DNA of 60,708 nt. Origin: Planosporangium mesophilum. Lineage in GTDB: Bacteria > Actinomycetota > Actinomycetes > Mycobacteriales > Micromonosporaceae. The translations under genes were made by a program, and so were the position numbers. Below are positions 40,938 to 49,443 of this stretch, one piece after another (positions within the stretch are counted from its first letter, which is position 1; each line of letters opens with the position of its first letter). The DNA lies in NCBI RefSeq assembly GCF_016863255.1, contig NZ_BOON01000011.1, positions 1 to 60,708 of the forward strand. The letters run 5' to 3'. Below the pieces are notes generated by a model. It had not been told where the DNA came from, did no database searches, and was given only the letters and a program-made list of their open reading frames with translations.

Positions 40938-43900
40938 ATGAAGCCCCCACTGCGCATGAAGCTCCCCAGGTCCGCGGCGGTCGCCCTCGGCTGCGTGCTC
41001 GGGTCGAGCCTGCTCACCACGTCGGCCGCGGCCGCGATCCCGCTGCCCGCCGGTCGGACCGTCCCGGCCACCGTCAGGGACGGCGCGCTCACCTGGGACC
41101 GGGAGCCGTCGGCCGCCGCCCTGGCCGCGACCGGCGGCGGGGAGCGGCCCCGCGCCGAGCAGTTCTACTTCGCGCTGCCCGACCGCTTCGCCAACGGCGA
41201 CCCGGCCAACGACCGGGGCGGCCTGACCGGCGACCGGTCGAGTACCGGCTACGACCCGGCCGACAAGGGCTACTACCACGGCGGCGACATCAAGGGCGTC
41301 ACCGACCGGCTCGACTACATCCAGGGGCTCGGTACCACCGCGATCTGGCTCGCGCCGATCTTCCGCAACCGCCCGGTGCAGGGCGACTCGGCCGGCTACC
41401 ACGGCTACTGGATCACCGACTTCACCGCGGTCGACCCGCACTTCGGTACGGAGGCGGAGCTGAAGAGGCTGGTCGACACGGCACACAAACGCGGCATGAA
41501 GGTCTACCTCGACATCATCACCAACCACACCGCGGACGTCATCACGGCCGACCGGCACTCCTACGTCAGCAAGGCCGAGGTGCCCTACAAGGACGCGGCA
41601 GGCCACCCGTTCGACGACAGCCGGTACGCCGACGGCAGACACGGCTTCCCGAAGGTCAACCTCGACTCGTTCCCGTACCGCCCGCGGTTCGCCACGCCGG
41701 CCGACGCGAACGTCAAGAAGCCCGACTGGCTCAACGACCCGACGATGTACCACAACCGGGGCGACTCCACCTTCGTCGGGGAGAGCTCCGAGTACGGCGA
41801 CTTCGTGGGCCTGGACGACCTGTGGACCGAGCGGCCCGAGGTGGTCCGCGGCATGACCGACATCTACTCGAGCTGGATCGGGCGGGCCGGGGTCGACGGG
41901 TACCGCATCGACACCGTCAAGCATGTGGACCTGCCGTTCTGGCCGCAGTTCACGGCCGGCGTCGAGCGGGCCGCGAACAAGGCCGGCAAGCCCGGCTTCT
42001 TCATGTTCGGCGAGGTGTACAGCGACGACCCGGAGGTCGGCTCCACGTACGTGCGCCGGGGCGGGCTGCCGGCCACGCTGGACTTCCCGTTCCAGGCTGC
42101 GGCCAAGGACTACGTGGCCCAGGGCGGCTCGGCGGCCGGCCTGGCGGACGTGTACGCCCGCGACGACCTGTACACCAGCAGCGGGACCGACGCCCGCCGG
42201 CTGCCCACCTTCCTCGGCAACCACGACATGGGCCACGTCGGCTCGTTCATCCGGGCTGCCGGTGGCAGCCGGGAGCTCCAGCTGAGCAGGGACGTCCTCG
42301 CCCACGAGCTGATGTTCCTCGGCCGCGGCCAGCCGGTGATCTACTCCGGTGACGAGCAGGGCTTCACCGGGCCGGGCGGGGACAAGGACGCCCGCCAGGA
42401 CATGTTCGCCTCGAAGACGCCCGACTACCTGGACGACCCGCTGATCGGCACCGACCGCACCCACGCCGTCGACTCCTACGACCCGGACCACCCGGTCTAC
42501 CGGGCCATCGGCAAGCTGGCCGACCTGCGCAAACGCCACCCCGCGCTGCGCGACGGCGTCCAGGTCACCCGGTACGCGGCCACCGGCCCCGGGGTCTTCG
42601 CGTTCTCCCGGTTCGACCCGGCACAGCGCGTCGAGTACGTGGTCGCGGTCAACAACGCGCCCACCGCGCAGACCGCCACGTTCGGCAGCTACGGCGGCAG
42701 CTTCGACCGGATCTACCCGGCCGGCGGCCAGCAGGTCGCCAGCGCACCCGACAAGAACCTCACGGTCACCGTCCCGGCGCTGTCGGCCGTGGTCTACCGG
42801 GCGACCAGGCCGGTGGCCAAGCCGTCGACCGCGCCGACCGTCCGGATCAGCAAGCCGGCGGCGGGCGCGGCGGTGCCGACCCGTACCGAGGTGGTCGCCG
42901 ACGTGACCGGCGACCCCCTCGCGACGGTGAGCGTCGCGGTGCAGGTGGGCGGCGGCGCCTGGCGGTCGCTCGGCACCGCCACGCACGCCCCGTACCGCGT
43001 CTTCCACGACCTGGCCGGGCTGGCCGGGGGTACCACGCTGCGGTACAAGGCGGTGGTCCGCGACGGCGCCGGCCGGCTGGCCACGGCCACCACGAGCGCG
43101 ACCGTCGGCACGCCGCCCGCCACCGTGGACCGGGACCACCTGGTGGTGCACTACCAGCGGCCGGCCGGCGACTACGGCTCCTGGGGCCTGTACGCCTGGG
43201 GCGACATCGACCCGGCGTCGCAGACCACCTTCCCGGCCGGGCAGCCGTTCGCCGGCGAGGACGCCTACGGCCGCTTCGCCTGGCTCACGCTGAAGCCGGG
43301 CGCGCGGAACGTCGGGTTCGTCGTCGTCGACTCCAACGGGGTCTCCGACGTCGCGGCCGACCGCACCGTCGATCCGGGCACGACCGGGGAGATCTGGCTC
43401 AAGCAGGGCGATCCGGCCGTCCACCCGTCCGACTCCGCCGCGACGAAGACCATGACCGTCCACTACCGACGGCCGGACGGCAGCTACGCCGGCTGGACGC
43501 TGCGGGTGTCGGGCGACGGGCTGGCACCCGGTACGCCCACCGAACGGCAGCCCGACGGTACCGACGGCTACGGCGCGTACTGGAACGTGCCCGTCGGCGA
43601 CCCGACCAGGACGGTCAGCCTCGCCGTCCACAACGGCGACGTCGCGGATCCCGCCGGGAACCAGTCCGTGATCCCGGCGGCAGCCGGTGACGCGTGGGTA
43701 CGCTCCGGTGAGGCGACCGTCCACCCGACCCGGGCCGCCGCCGAACACACCGCGGTGCTGCACTACCGGCGCCCGGCCGGCGACTACCCCGGCTGGGGGC
43801 TGCACGTCTGGACCGGCGCGGCGACCCCGACCGACTGGTCGGCGCCGTTGACGCCAACGAGCTTCGACGCCTACGGCGCGGTCTTCCGGGTACCGCTCGC

Positions 43901-46613
43901 CGACGGCGCGAAGAGCCTCAACTACATCGTGCACAACGGTGACACCAAGGACCTGCCCACCGACCAGTCCCTCGAACTGCGTACCAGCGGCCACGAGGGG
44001 TGGCTGCTGGCCGGCCGACCGCGCTATCTGTTGCCCATGGCAGCTGTCGCCGGACCCGACCTCGACACCACCACGTCCAAGGCCCAGTGGATCGATCGGG
44101 ACACCGTCCTGTGGAAGACCGGCCCGACCGATGGTCGCCGGTACAGCCTGACCGGCAACGGCCGGACCATCCGGCTGCACCCCGACGTGCAGACCGAGGC
44201 CCAGCGGCAGAAGTACCCGCACCTGTGGCAGTACACGGCGCTTCGGGTCGACCCGGCCGACCGGGGCACCGTGCGCGACGCGCTGCGCGGCCAGGTGACC
44301 GTCACCGCGACCGACGCCGCCGGCACCCCGCTGGAGGCGTCCTCGGTGCAGCTGCCGGGCGTGCTCGACGACCTGTACGCCGGCGCGACCGGCGCGAAAC
44401 TCGGCCCCACCTTCGACGGGAAGCGGGCCACCCTGAGCGTCTGGGCGCCGACCGCGCAGACCGTCGCGCTGGAGTTGGCCGACACGCCGTCGTCGACGCC
44501 TCGCGTGGTGGACATGCGCCGCGACGACGCCACCGGGGTGTGGAGCGCCAGCGGCGAATGGAAGGGGAAGTACTACCGGTACCGGGTCACCGCCTGGCAG
44601 CCGGCGGCGCGGAAGGTGGTGACGGCGAGCGTCACCGATCCCTACTCGGTCGACCTGTCGGTCGACTCGGTCTTCAGCCGCGTCACCGACCTGAACGACC
44701 GGGCGCTCGCGCCGGCCGGCTGGTCCGCGCTGCGCAAGCCGGGCTTCGACCGCTCGAAGATCCAGATCCAGGAGCTGTCGGTACGCGACTTCTCGGTCGG
44801 CGACGGCACGGTACCGGCCGAGCACCGGGGCACCTACCTCGCGTTCACCGACACGAACTCGGTCGGCATGGCGCACCTGCGCACGCAGGCACAGGCCGGG
44901 CTCACCCACGTACACCTGCTCCCGGTCTTCGATTTCGCGTCGGTGCCGGAGCGCAGGGCCGACCAGGCGACGCCCGCGTGCGACCTGGCGAGCCTGCCGC
45001 CCGACAGCGACAAGCAGCAGGCGTGCATCGCCGCCGTGGCCGACCGCGACGCCTACAACTGGGGGTACGACCCGCTGCACTACACCGCGCCGGAGGGCTC
45101 GTACGCGGCCGACCCGGACCAGCGGGTCACCGAGTTCCGCCGGATGGTCGCCGGCCTGAACGGCGCCGGGCTCGGGGTGGTGATGGACGTCGTCTACAAC
45201 CACACCCACGCCGCGGGCGTCGACCGGTTCTCCGTCCTGGACCAGATCGTGCCCGGTTACTACCAGCGGCTGCTCGACGACGGCACGGTCGCGGACTCCA
45301 CCTGCTGCGCCAACACCGCGCCGGAGCACGCCATGATGGGCAAGCTGGTGGTCGACTCGGTGGTCACCTGGGCCCGGCAGTACAAGGTGGACGGTTTCCG
45401 GTTCGACCTGATGGGCCACCACCCGAAGGCCAACATCCTGGCCGTCCGGGCGGCGCTGGACAAGCTGACCCTCGACCGGGACGGGGTCGACGGCAAGAAG
45501 ATCTACGTGTACGGCGAGGGCTGGAACTTCGGCGAGGTCGCTGACAACGCCAGGTTCATCCAGGCCACGCAGGCGAACATGGCCGGTACCGGCATCGGTA
45601 CCTTCAACGACCGGCTGCGGGACGGGGTCCGGGGTGGCGGCCCGTTCGACGCGAACCCGCGCATCCAGGGCTTCGCCAGCGGGCTGTACACCGACCCCAA
45701 CGGCGACCCGGTCAACGGCGTAGCCGACGAGCAGCGGGCCCGGCTGCTGCACCAGCAGGACCTGATCAAGGTGGGCCTGACCGGGAACCTGGCTGCCTAC
45801 CGGTTCATCGATTCGAGCGGCCGGACGGTGACCGGCGCGGAGGTCGACTACAACGGCTCGCCGGCCGGGTACACCGCCGCGCCGGTCGAGGCGGTCACGT
45901 ACGTCGACGCGCACGACAACGAGATCCTGTACGACGCGCTCGCGTACAAGCTGCCGGGGTCGATGTCGGCGGCGGACCGGTCCCGGATGCAGGTGCTCGC
46001 ACTGTCCACCACGATCCTGGGCCAGGGCGTCGGGTTCAGCACGGCCGGCTCGGACCGGCTGCGCTCCAAGTCGCTGGATCGCAACTCGTTCAACTCCGGC
46101 GACTGGTTCAACGCGATCTCCTGGGACTGCCGCGCCGGCAACGGGTTCGGGCGGGGTCTGCCGCCGGCCGCCGACAACGCCGACAAGTGGCCGTACGCCA
46201 GGCCGCTGCTGGCCGACCGTGCGCTCGTGCCGGACTGCGCCGCGGTCGAGGCCACCGCGCGCGGCTACGCCGACCTGCTGCGGATCCGGGCCGGCTCACC
46301 GGCGTTCGGCCTCGCCACCGCCGCCGACGTGCAGCAGCACGTGTCGTTCCCGCTGTCGGGGACCGGCGAGACGCCCGGTGTGATCACGATGACGCTGACC
46401 GGCGACCCGCGCTGGAAGTCACTCACCGTCGTGTTCAACGCGACGCCGTCGGCGGCGACCCAGACCGTACCGTCGCTGCGTGGCGCCGAGGTCGGGCTGC
46501 ATCCGATCCAGGCGGCGGGGAGTGACCCGGTGGTGAAGCGCTCCGGCTTCGACTCGTCGACCGGCACGCTGACCGTGCCGGGCCGGACGGTGGCGGTCTT
46601 CGTACAGTCGTAA
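40938..46613 (+). CDS. secreted amylopullulanase: two GH13 domains and three pullulanase-associated domains
   Basis: Exported protein of 1,891 residues, the largest gene here. Signal peptide about 1-38 (basic start, hydrophobic core, AAAA end). First GH13 alpha-amylase domain about 60-600: nucleophile D325 in VDGYRIDTVKH, acid/base E359 in FGEVYSDD, transition-state Asp D430 in GNHDMGHV. Three PUD-like starch-binding repeats begin HYQRPAGDY (738), HYRRPDGSY (842) and HYRRPAGDY (942). Then a pullulanase N-terminal/CBM48 region and a second GH13 domain: D1490 in VDGFRFDLMGHHP, E1527 in YGEGWNFGE, D1660 in YVDAHDNEI. It should cut both alpha-1,4 and alpha-1,6 links in starch, glycogen or pullulan. 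ATG 40938 has GAGGAAGG 9 nt upstream. Confidence 0.93.
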   Translation: MKPPLRMKLPRSAAVALGCVLGSSLLTTSAAAAIPLPAGRTVPATVRDGALTWDREPSAAALAATGGGERPRAEQFYFALPDRFANGDPANDRGGLTGDRSSTGYDPADKGYYHGGDIKGVTDRLDYIQGLGTTAIWLAPIFRNRPVQGDSAGYHGYWITDFTAVDPHFGTEAELKRLVDTAHKRGMKVYLDIITNHTADVITADRHSYVSKAEVPYKDAAGHPFDDSRYADGRHGFPKVNLDSFPYRPRFATPADANVKKPDWLNDPTMYHNRGDSTFVGESSEYGDFVGLDDLWTERPEVVRGMTDIYSSWIGRAGVDGYRIDTVKHVDLPFWPQFTAGVERAANKAGKPGFFMFGEVYSDDPEVGSTYVRRGGLPATLDFPFQAAAKDYVAQGGSAAGLADVYARDDLYTSSGTDARRLPTFLGNHDMGHVGSFIRAAGGSRELQLSRDVLAHELMFLGRGQPVIYSGDEQGFTGPGGDKDARQDMFASKTPDYLDDPLIGTDRTHAVDSYDPDHPVYRAIGKLADLRKRHPALRDGVQVTRYAATGPGVFAFSRFDPAQRVEYVVAVNNAPTAQTATFGSYGGSFDRIYPAGGQQVASAPDKNLTVTVPALSAVVYRATRPVAKPSTAPTVRISKPAAGAAVPTRTEVVADVTGDPLATVSVAVQVGGGAWRSLGTATHAPYRVFHDLAGLAGGTTLRYKAVVRDGAGRLATATTSATVGTPPATVDRDHLVVHYQRPAGDYGSWGLYAWGDIDPASQTTFPAGQPFAGEDAYGRFAWLTLKPGARNVGFVVVDSNGVSDVAADRTVDPGTTGEIWLKQGDPAVHPSDSAATKTMTVHYRRPDGSYAGWTLRVSGDGLAPGTPTERQPDGTDGYGAYWNVPVGDPTRTVSLAVHNGDVADPAGNQSVIPAAAGDAWVRSGEATVHPTRAAAEHTAVLHYRRPAGDYPGWGLHVWTGAATPTDWSAPLTPTSFDAYGAVFRVPLADGAKSLNYIVHNGDTKDLPTDQSLELRTSGHEGWLLAGRPRYLLPMAAVAGPDLDTTTSKAQWIDRDTVLWKTGPTDGRRYSLTGNGRTIRLHPDVQTEAQRQKYPHLWQYTALRVDPADRGTVRDALRGQVTVTATDAAGTPLEASSVQLPGVLDDLYAGATGAKLGPTFDGKRATLSVWAPTAQTVALELADTPSSTPRVVDMRRDDATGVWSASGEWKGKYYRYRVTAWQPAARKVVTASVTDPYSVDLSVDSVFSRVTDLNDRALAPAGWSALRKPGFDRSKIQIQELSVRDFSVGDGTVPAEHRGTYLAFTDTNSVGMAHLRTQAQAGLTHVHLLPVFDFASVPERRADQATPACDLASLPPDSDKQQACIAAVADRDAYNWGYDPLHYTAPEGSYAADPDQRVTEFRRMVAGLNGAGLGVVMDVVYNHTHAAGVDRFSVLDQIVPGYYQRLLDDGTVADSTCCANTAPEHAMMGKLVVDSVVTWARQYKVDGFRFDLMGHHPKANILAVRAALDKLTLDRDGVDGKKIYVYGEGWNFGEVADNARFIQATQANMAGTGIGTFNDRLRDGVRGGGPFDANPRIQGFASGLYTDPNGDPVNGVADEQRARLLHQQDLIKVGLTGNLAAYRFIDSSGRTVTGAEVDYNGSPAGYTAAPVEAVTYVDAHDNEILYDALAYKLPGSMSAADRSRMQVLALSTTILGQGVGFSTAGSDRLRSKSLDRNSFNSGDWFNAISWDCRAGNGFGRGLPPAADNADKWPYARPLLADRALVPDCAAVEATARGYADLLRIRAGSPAFGLATAADVQQHVSFPLSGTGETPGVITMTLTGDPRWKSLTVVFNATPSAATQTVPSLRGAEVGLHPIQAAGSDPVVKRSGFDSSTGTLTVPGRTVAVFVQS

Positions 46614-46881
46614 TCCGTCGGGATCATCCGGCGTCCGCCGGTCGTTTCCGGGTAGCGAACGTCATCGTGAAGTACGACGTGTTCATCAACACCGTGGTGT
46701 TCTGACGCGGGTGCCCCGGGAGCAGGCGGAGACCCTGGCTGCGGCCACCCTGGCTGCGGCCACCCTGTAGACCCTTGCCGAGCGGATCAGCGAGGACGAG
46801 AGCGGAGATAGGTCTCTGTCGACCGCCTCCCCGGCAGCGGATAGCGTGCGAAGGGAACGCGCGACCGCTTGGGAGGCGACC
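46614..46881. other. intergenic region before the aldo-keto reductase gene
   Basis: 268 nt without a convincing gene. It holds a 15-bp direct repeat (46733-46767). One frame reads VLTRVPREQAETLAAATL with a second LAAATL before TAG 46768-46770, which might be a decayed gene end, but no start or homologue can be seen. The promoter of the reductase gene should lie near the 3' end. Confidence 0.4.
46733..46767. repeat. 15-bp tandem repeat, 2.3 copies
   Basis: CCCTGGCTGCGGCCA occurs at 46733-46747 and 46748-46762, followed by CCCTG. It lies between the amylopullulanase and aldo-keto reductase genes. Confidence 0.85.
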
Positions 46882-47901
46882 ATGGAATACCGCACGCTCG
46901 GTGGGACGGGAACGATCGTGTCCACCCTGTGTCTGGGCACGATGACGTTCGGCGCGGAGACCGCCGAGAAGGACGCGTATGCGCAACTCGACCGGTACGT
47001 CGAGGTCGGCGGCAGTTTCATCGACACCGCCGACGTGTACACCCGGGGTGCCGCCGAGGAGATCGTGGGGCGCTGGCTGCGCGACCGTCCGGGCGCACGC
47101 GACCGGGTCGTCATCGCGACCAAGGGTCGCTTCCCGATGGGCGACGGGCCCAACGACACCGGCCTGTCGCGGGTCCATCTCTCGCGCGCGCTCGACGCAA
47201 GCCTGCGCCGGCTCGGCACCGACCACGTAGATCTCTACCAGGCGCATGCGTGGGACCCGTTGACGCCGATCGAGGAGACGCTGCGGTTCTTCGACGACGC
47301 CGTCCGAGCCGGCAAGGTCCGCTACGGGGGCGTCAGCAACTTCACCGGCTGGCAACTGCAGAAGGCCGCCCTGCTCACCCAGCACCTGGGGCTGGCGCCC
47401 ATCGTGACGCTGCAGCCGCAGTACAACCTGCTGGCCCGCGACATCGAGTGGGAGCTGATCCCGGTCTGCCGCAACGAGAACATCGGCGTGCTGCCGTGGT
47501 CGCCGCTCGCCGGCGGCTGGCTCACCGGGAAGTACCGGCGCGACGCGGCGCCGACGGGTGCCACCCGGCTGGGGGAGAATCCGCGGCGCGGGATGGAGGC
47601 GTACGACCGGCGCAACACCGAGCGCACCTGGCGCGTCCTGGACGCCCTGCACGCCATTGCCGACCGGCGCGGGGTGTCGACGGCGGTCGTGGCCCTCGCC
47701 TGGCTGGTCGACCGGCCGGCCGTCACGTCGGTGATCCTCGGGGCGAGGACCCTCGAACAGCTCGACGACAACCTGGCTGCTGCCGGCGTACACCTGACCG
47801 CCGACGAGATCCGGGCCCTCGACGAGGCGAGCAGGCCGGAGGTGTCCGACTACCCGTACGGCGAGCTCGGCGTCGACCAGCGGTCGCGGCGCCTGCCGTA
47901 A
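46882..47901 (+). CDS. aldo/keto reductase
   Basis: NADPH-dependent TIM-barrel oxidoreductase of 339 residues. The catalytic Asp and Tyr are in FIDTADVYTRGAAEE, the Lys in VVIATKGRF, and the His in DLYQAHAWDP. The cofactor end is SVILGARTLEQLDDNL. Substrate class cannot be predicted; the group resembles actinobacterial YajO/perakine-reductase-like enzymes. GGAGG lies 5 nt before ATG 46882. It converges with the aminopeptidase P gene. Confidence 0.92.
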   Translation: MEYRTLGGTGTIVSTLCLGTMTFGAETAEKDAYAQLDRYVEVGGSFIDTADVYTRGAAEEIVGRWLRDRPGARDRVVIATKGRFPMGDGPNDTGLSRVHLSRALDASLRRLGTDHVDLYQAHAWDPLTPIEETLRFFDDAVRAGKVRYGGVSNFTGWQLQKAALLTQHLGLAPIVTLQPQYNLLARDIEWELIPVCRNENIGVLPWSPLAGGWLTGKYRRDAAPTGATRLGENPRRGMEAYDRRNTERTWRVLDALHAIADRRGVSTAVVALAWLVDRPAVTSVILGARTLEQLDDNLAAAGVHLTADEIRALDEASRPEVSDYPYGELGVDQRSRRLP

Positions 47902-47919
47902 CCGCTGGTCGAGACGCGG

Positions 47920-49371
47920 TCAGCCGGGCAGGCGGGGGCCGGCCTCACGCTGGGCCGCCAGCCACGCCTCGACCTCGTCGGAGGTGCGCGGCAGGCCGGC
48001 CGACAGGTTCCGGGCGCCGGACGAGGTGACCAGCACGTCGTCCTCGATGCGGATACCGATGCCGCGCAGCTCGGCCGGGACCAGGCCGTCCTCCGGCTGG
48101 AAGTACAGGCCGGGCTCGACGGTCAGCACGTACCCCTCGGCCAGGGTGCCCTTGCGGTAGTGCTCGCTGCGCGCCTTGGCGCAGTCGTGCACGTCCAGGC
48201 CGAGCATGTGGCCGAAGCCGTGCAGCGACCAGCGCCGGTACACGGTGGAGTCGGCGGACGTCGCCTCGTCCACGCTGACCGGCAGCACGCCCAGGTCGGC
48301 CAGGCCCTCGGCGAGCGCCCGCATGCAGGTCTGGTGGAGGTCCTCGAACTTCACGCCCGGCTTCACCGCGTCGATGCCGGCCTGCTGGGCCCGGTACACG
48401 ATGTCGTAGACCTGGCGCTGGAGCGGGGTGAAGGAGCCGGAGACCGGGATCGTGCGGGTGACGTCGGCGGTGTAGAGGTTGCGGTTCTCCACGCCCATGT
48501 CCATCAGCAGCAGGTCACCGGGGGCGGTACGGCCGTCGTTGCGGATCCAGTGCAGGATCGTGCCGTGCGAGCCGGCGCCGACGATCGAGGAGTACCCGAC
48601 GTCGTTGCCGTCGTGGCGGGCCCGCAGCCCGAACACACCCTCGAGCAGCCGCTCGCTGACCGGGCGGTCGGCCGGCAGGACCCGGGCCACGTCCTCGAAG
48701 CCGCGTACGGTGGCGTCGACCGCGTCCTGGAGCTGGGCGATCTCCCACTCGTCCTTGACCAGGCGCAGTTCGGACAGGGTCCAGGCCAGCTCGGCATCGC
48801 GGGTACCGTCGTCGGTGATCCGTACGCCTGAGTCGACGGCCGGGTCGTAGCCGCGCAGCACCCGGGTGCGGCCCGGTGCCAGGTCGTCCAGGACGGCCGG
48901 CAGCGTGGCCAGGTCGGCGGTGGCGATGCCCAGCTCGGCCGACTTCTCCTCGAGCGTGTGGCGGCGGCCGATCCACAGCTCGCCGTACATGCGGTCGCGG
49001 AAGAACTCGTCGGTGTCGCGGGGGGAGCGGGGCCGGATGTAGAGCGTGTCGTCGCCGCCCGGCCGCATGACCAGGACCGCGTCGGGGTCGTGCTCACCGG
49101 TCAGCCAGACGTGGTCGCTGCCGGGGCGGAACGGGTACTCCGTGTCGTTGGCCCGTACCTTCGCCCGGCCGGACGGGACGACCAGCGTCTGACCAGGGAA
49201 CGCGCTGGACACCGCGGCCCGGCGCTTCGCGTGCTGCGGCGCCTCCGGACGCGCCTTCACCTCGAGGGTGCTGTCCCGCCAGCCGGTCCGCATGAACTCC
49301 AGCAGGCGCTCCGGAAAGTCGGGATCGTGTGACTGGGTGCCCTCAGCCCCCTGCTCGCCCTGATCGCTCAT
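47920..49371 (-). CDS. pepP: Xaa-Pro aminopeptidase (aminopeptidase P)
   Basis: Metallopeptidase of 483 residues that removes an N-terminal residue next to proline. The N-terminal creatinase-like domain spans about 50-220 (DDTLYIRPRSPRDTDEFF). The catalytic pita-bread domain has metal-ligand motifs LLMDMGVENRNLYTADVTRT, HGFGHMLGLDVHD and LTVEPGLYF, followed by GIRIEDDVLVT. No signal peptide. ATG 49371 is chosen where coding character begins; AGGA lies upstream. It is divergent from asnB with 72 bp between. Confidence 0.93.
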   Translation of the reverse strand: MSDQGEQGAEGTQSHDPDFPERLLEFMRTGWRDSTLEVKARPEAPQHAKRRAAVSSAFPGQTLVVPSGRAKVRANDTEYPFRPGSDHVWLTGEHDPDAVLVMRPGGDDTLYIRPRSPRDTDEFFRDRMYGELWIGRRHTLEEKSAELGIATADLATLPAVLDDLAPGRTRVLRGYDPAVDSGVRITDDGTRDAELAWTLSELRLVKDEWEIAQLQDAVDATVRGFEDVARVLPADRPVSERLLEGVFGLRARHDGNDVGYSSIVGAGSHGTILHWIRNDGRTAPGDLLLMDMGVENRNLYTADVTRTIPVSGSFTPLQRQVYDIVYRAQQAGIDAVKPGVKFEDLHQTCMRALAEGLADLGVLPVSVDEATSADSTVYRRWSLHGFGHMLGLDVHDCAKARSEHYRKGTLAEGYVLTVEPGLYFQPEDGLVPAELRGIGIRIEDDVLVTSSGARNLSAGLPRTSDEVEAWLAAQREAGPRLPG

Positions 49372-49443
49372 GTCCTGACGGTACCTCCGCGACTCACCTT
49401 GCCTCGCGTGGCGGTCCGGCGCCAGCGTGACAAGATAACGGCC

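Noticed and set aside
40728-45914. Very long open frame (1,728 codons) on the minus strand opposite the amylopullulanase
   Set aside because: High GC with few stops produces such mirror frames. The plus-strand protein has two full sets of GH13 motifs; the mirror protein is Arg/Val/Gly-rich without any domain.
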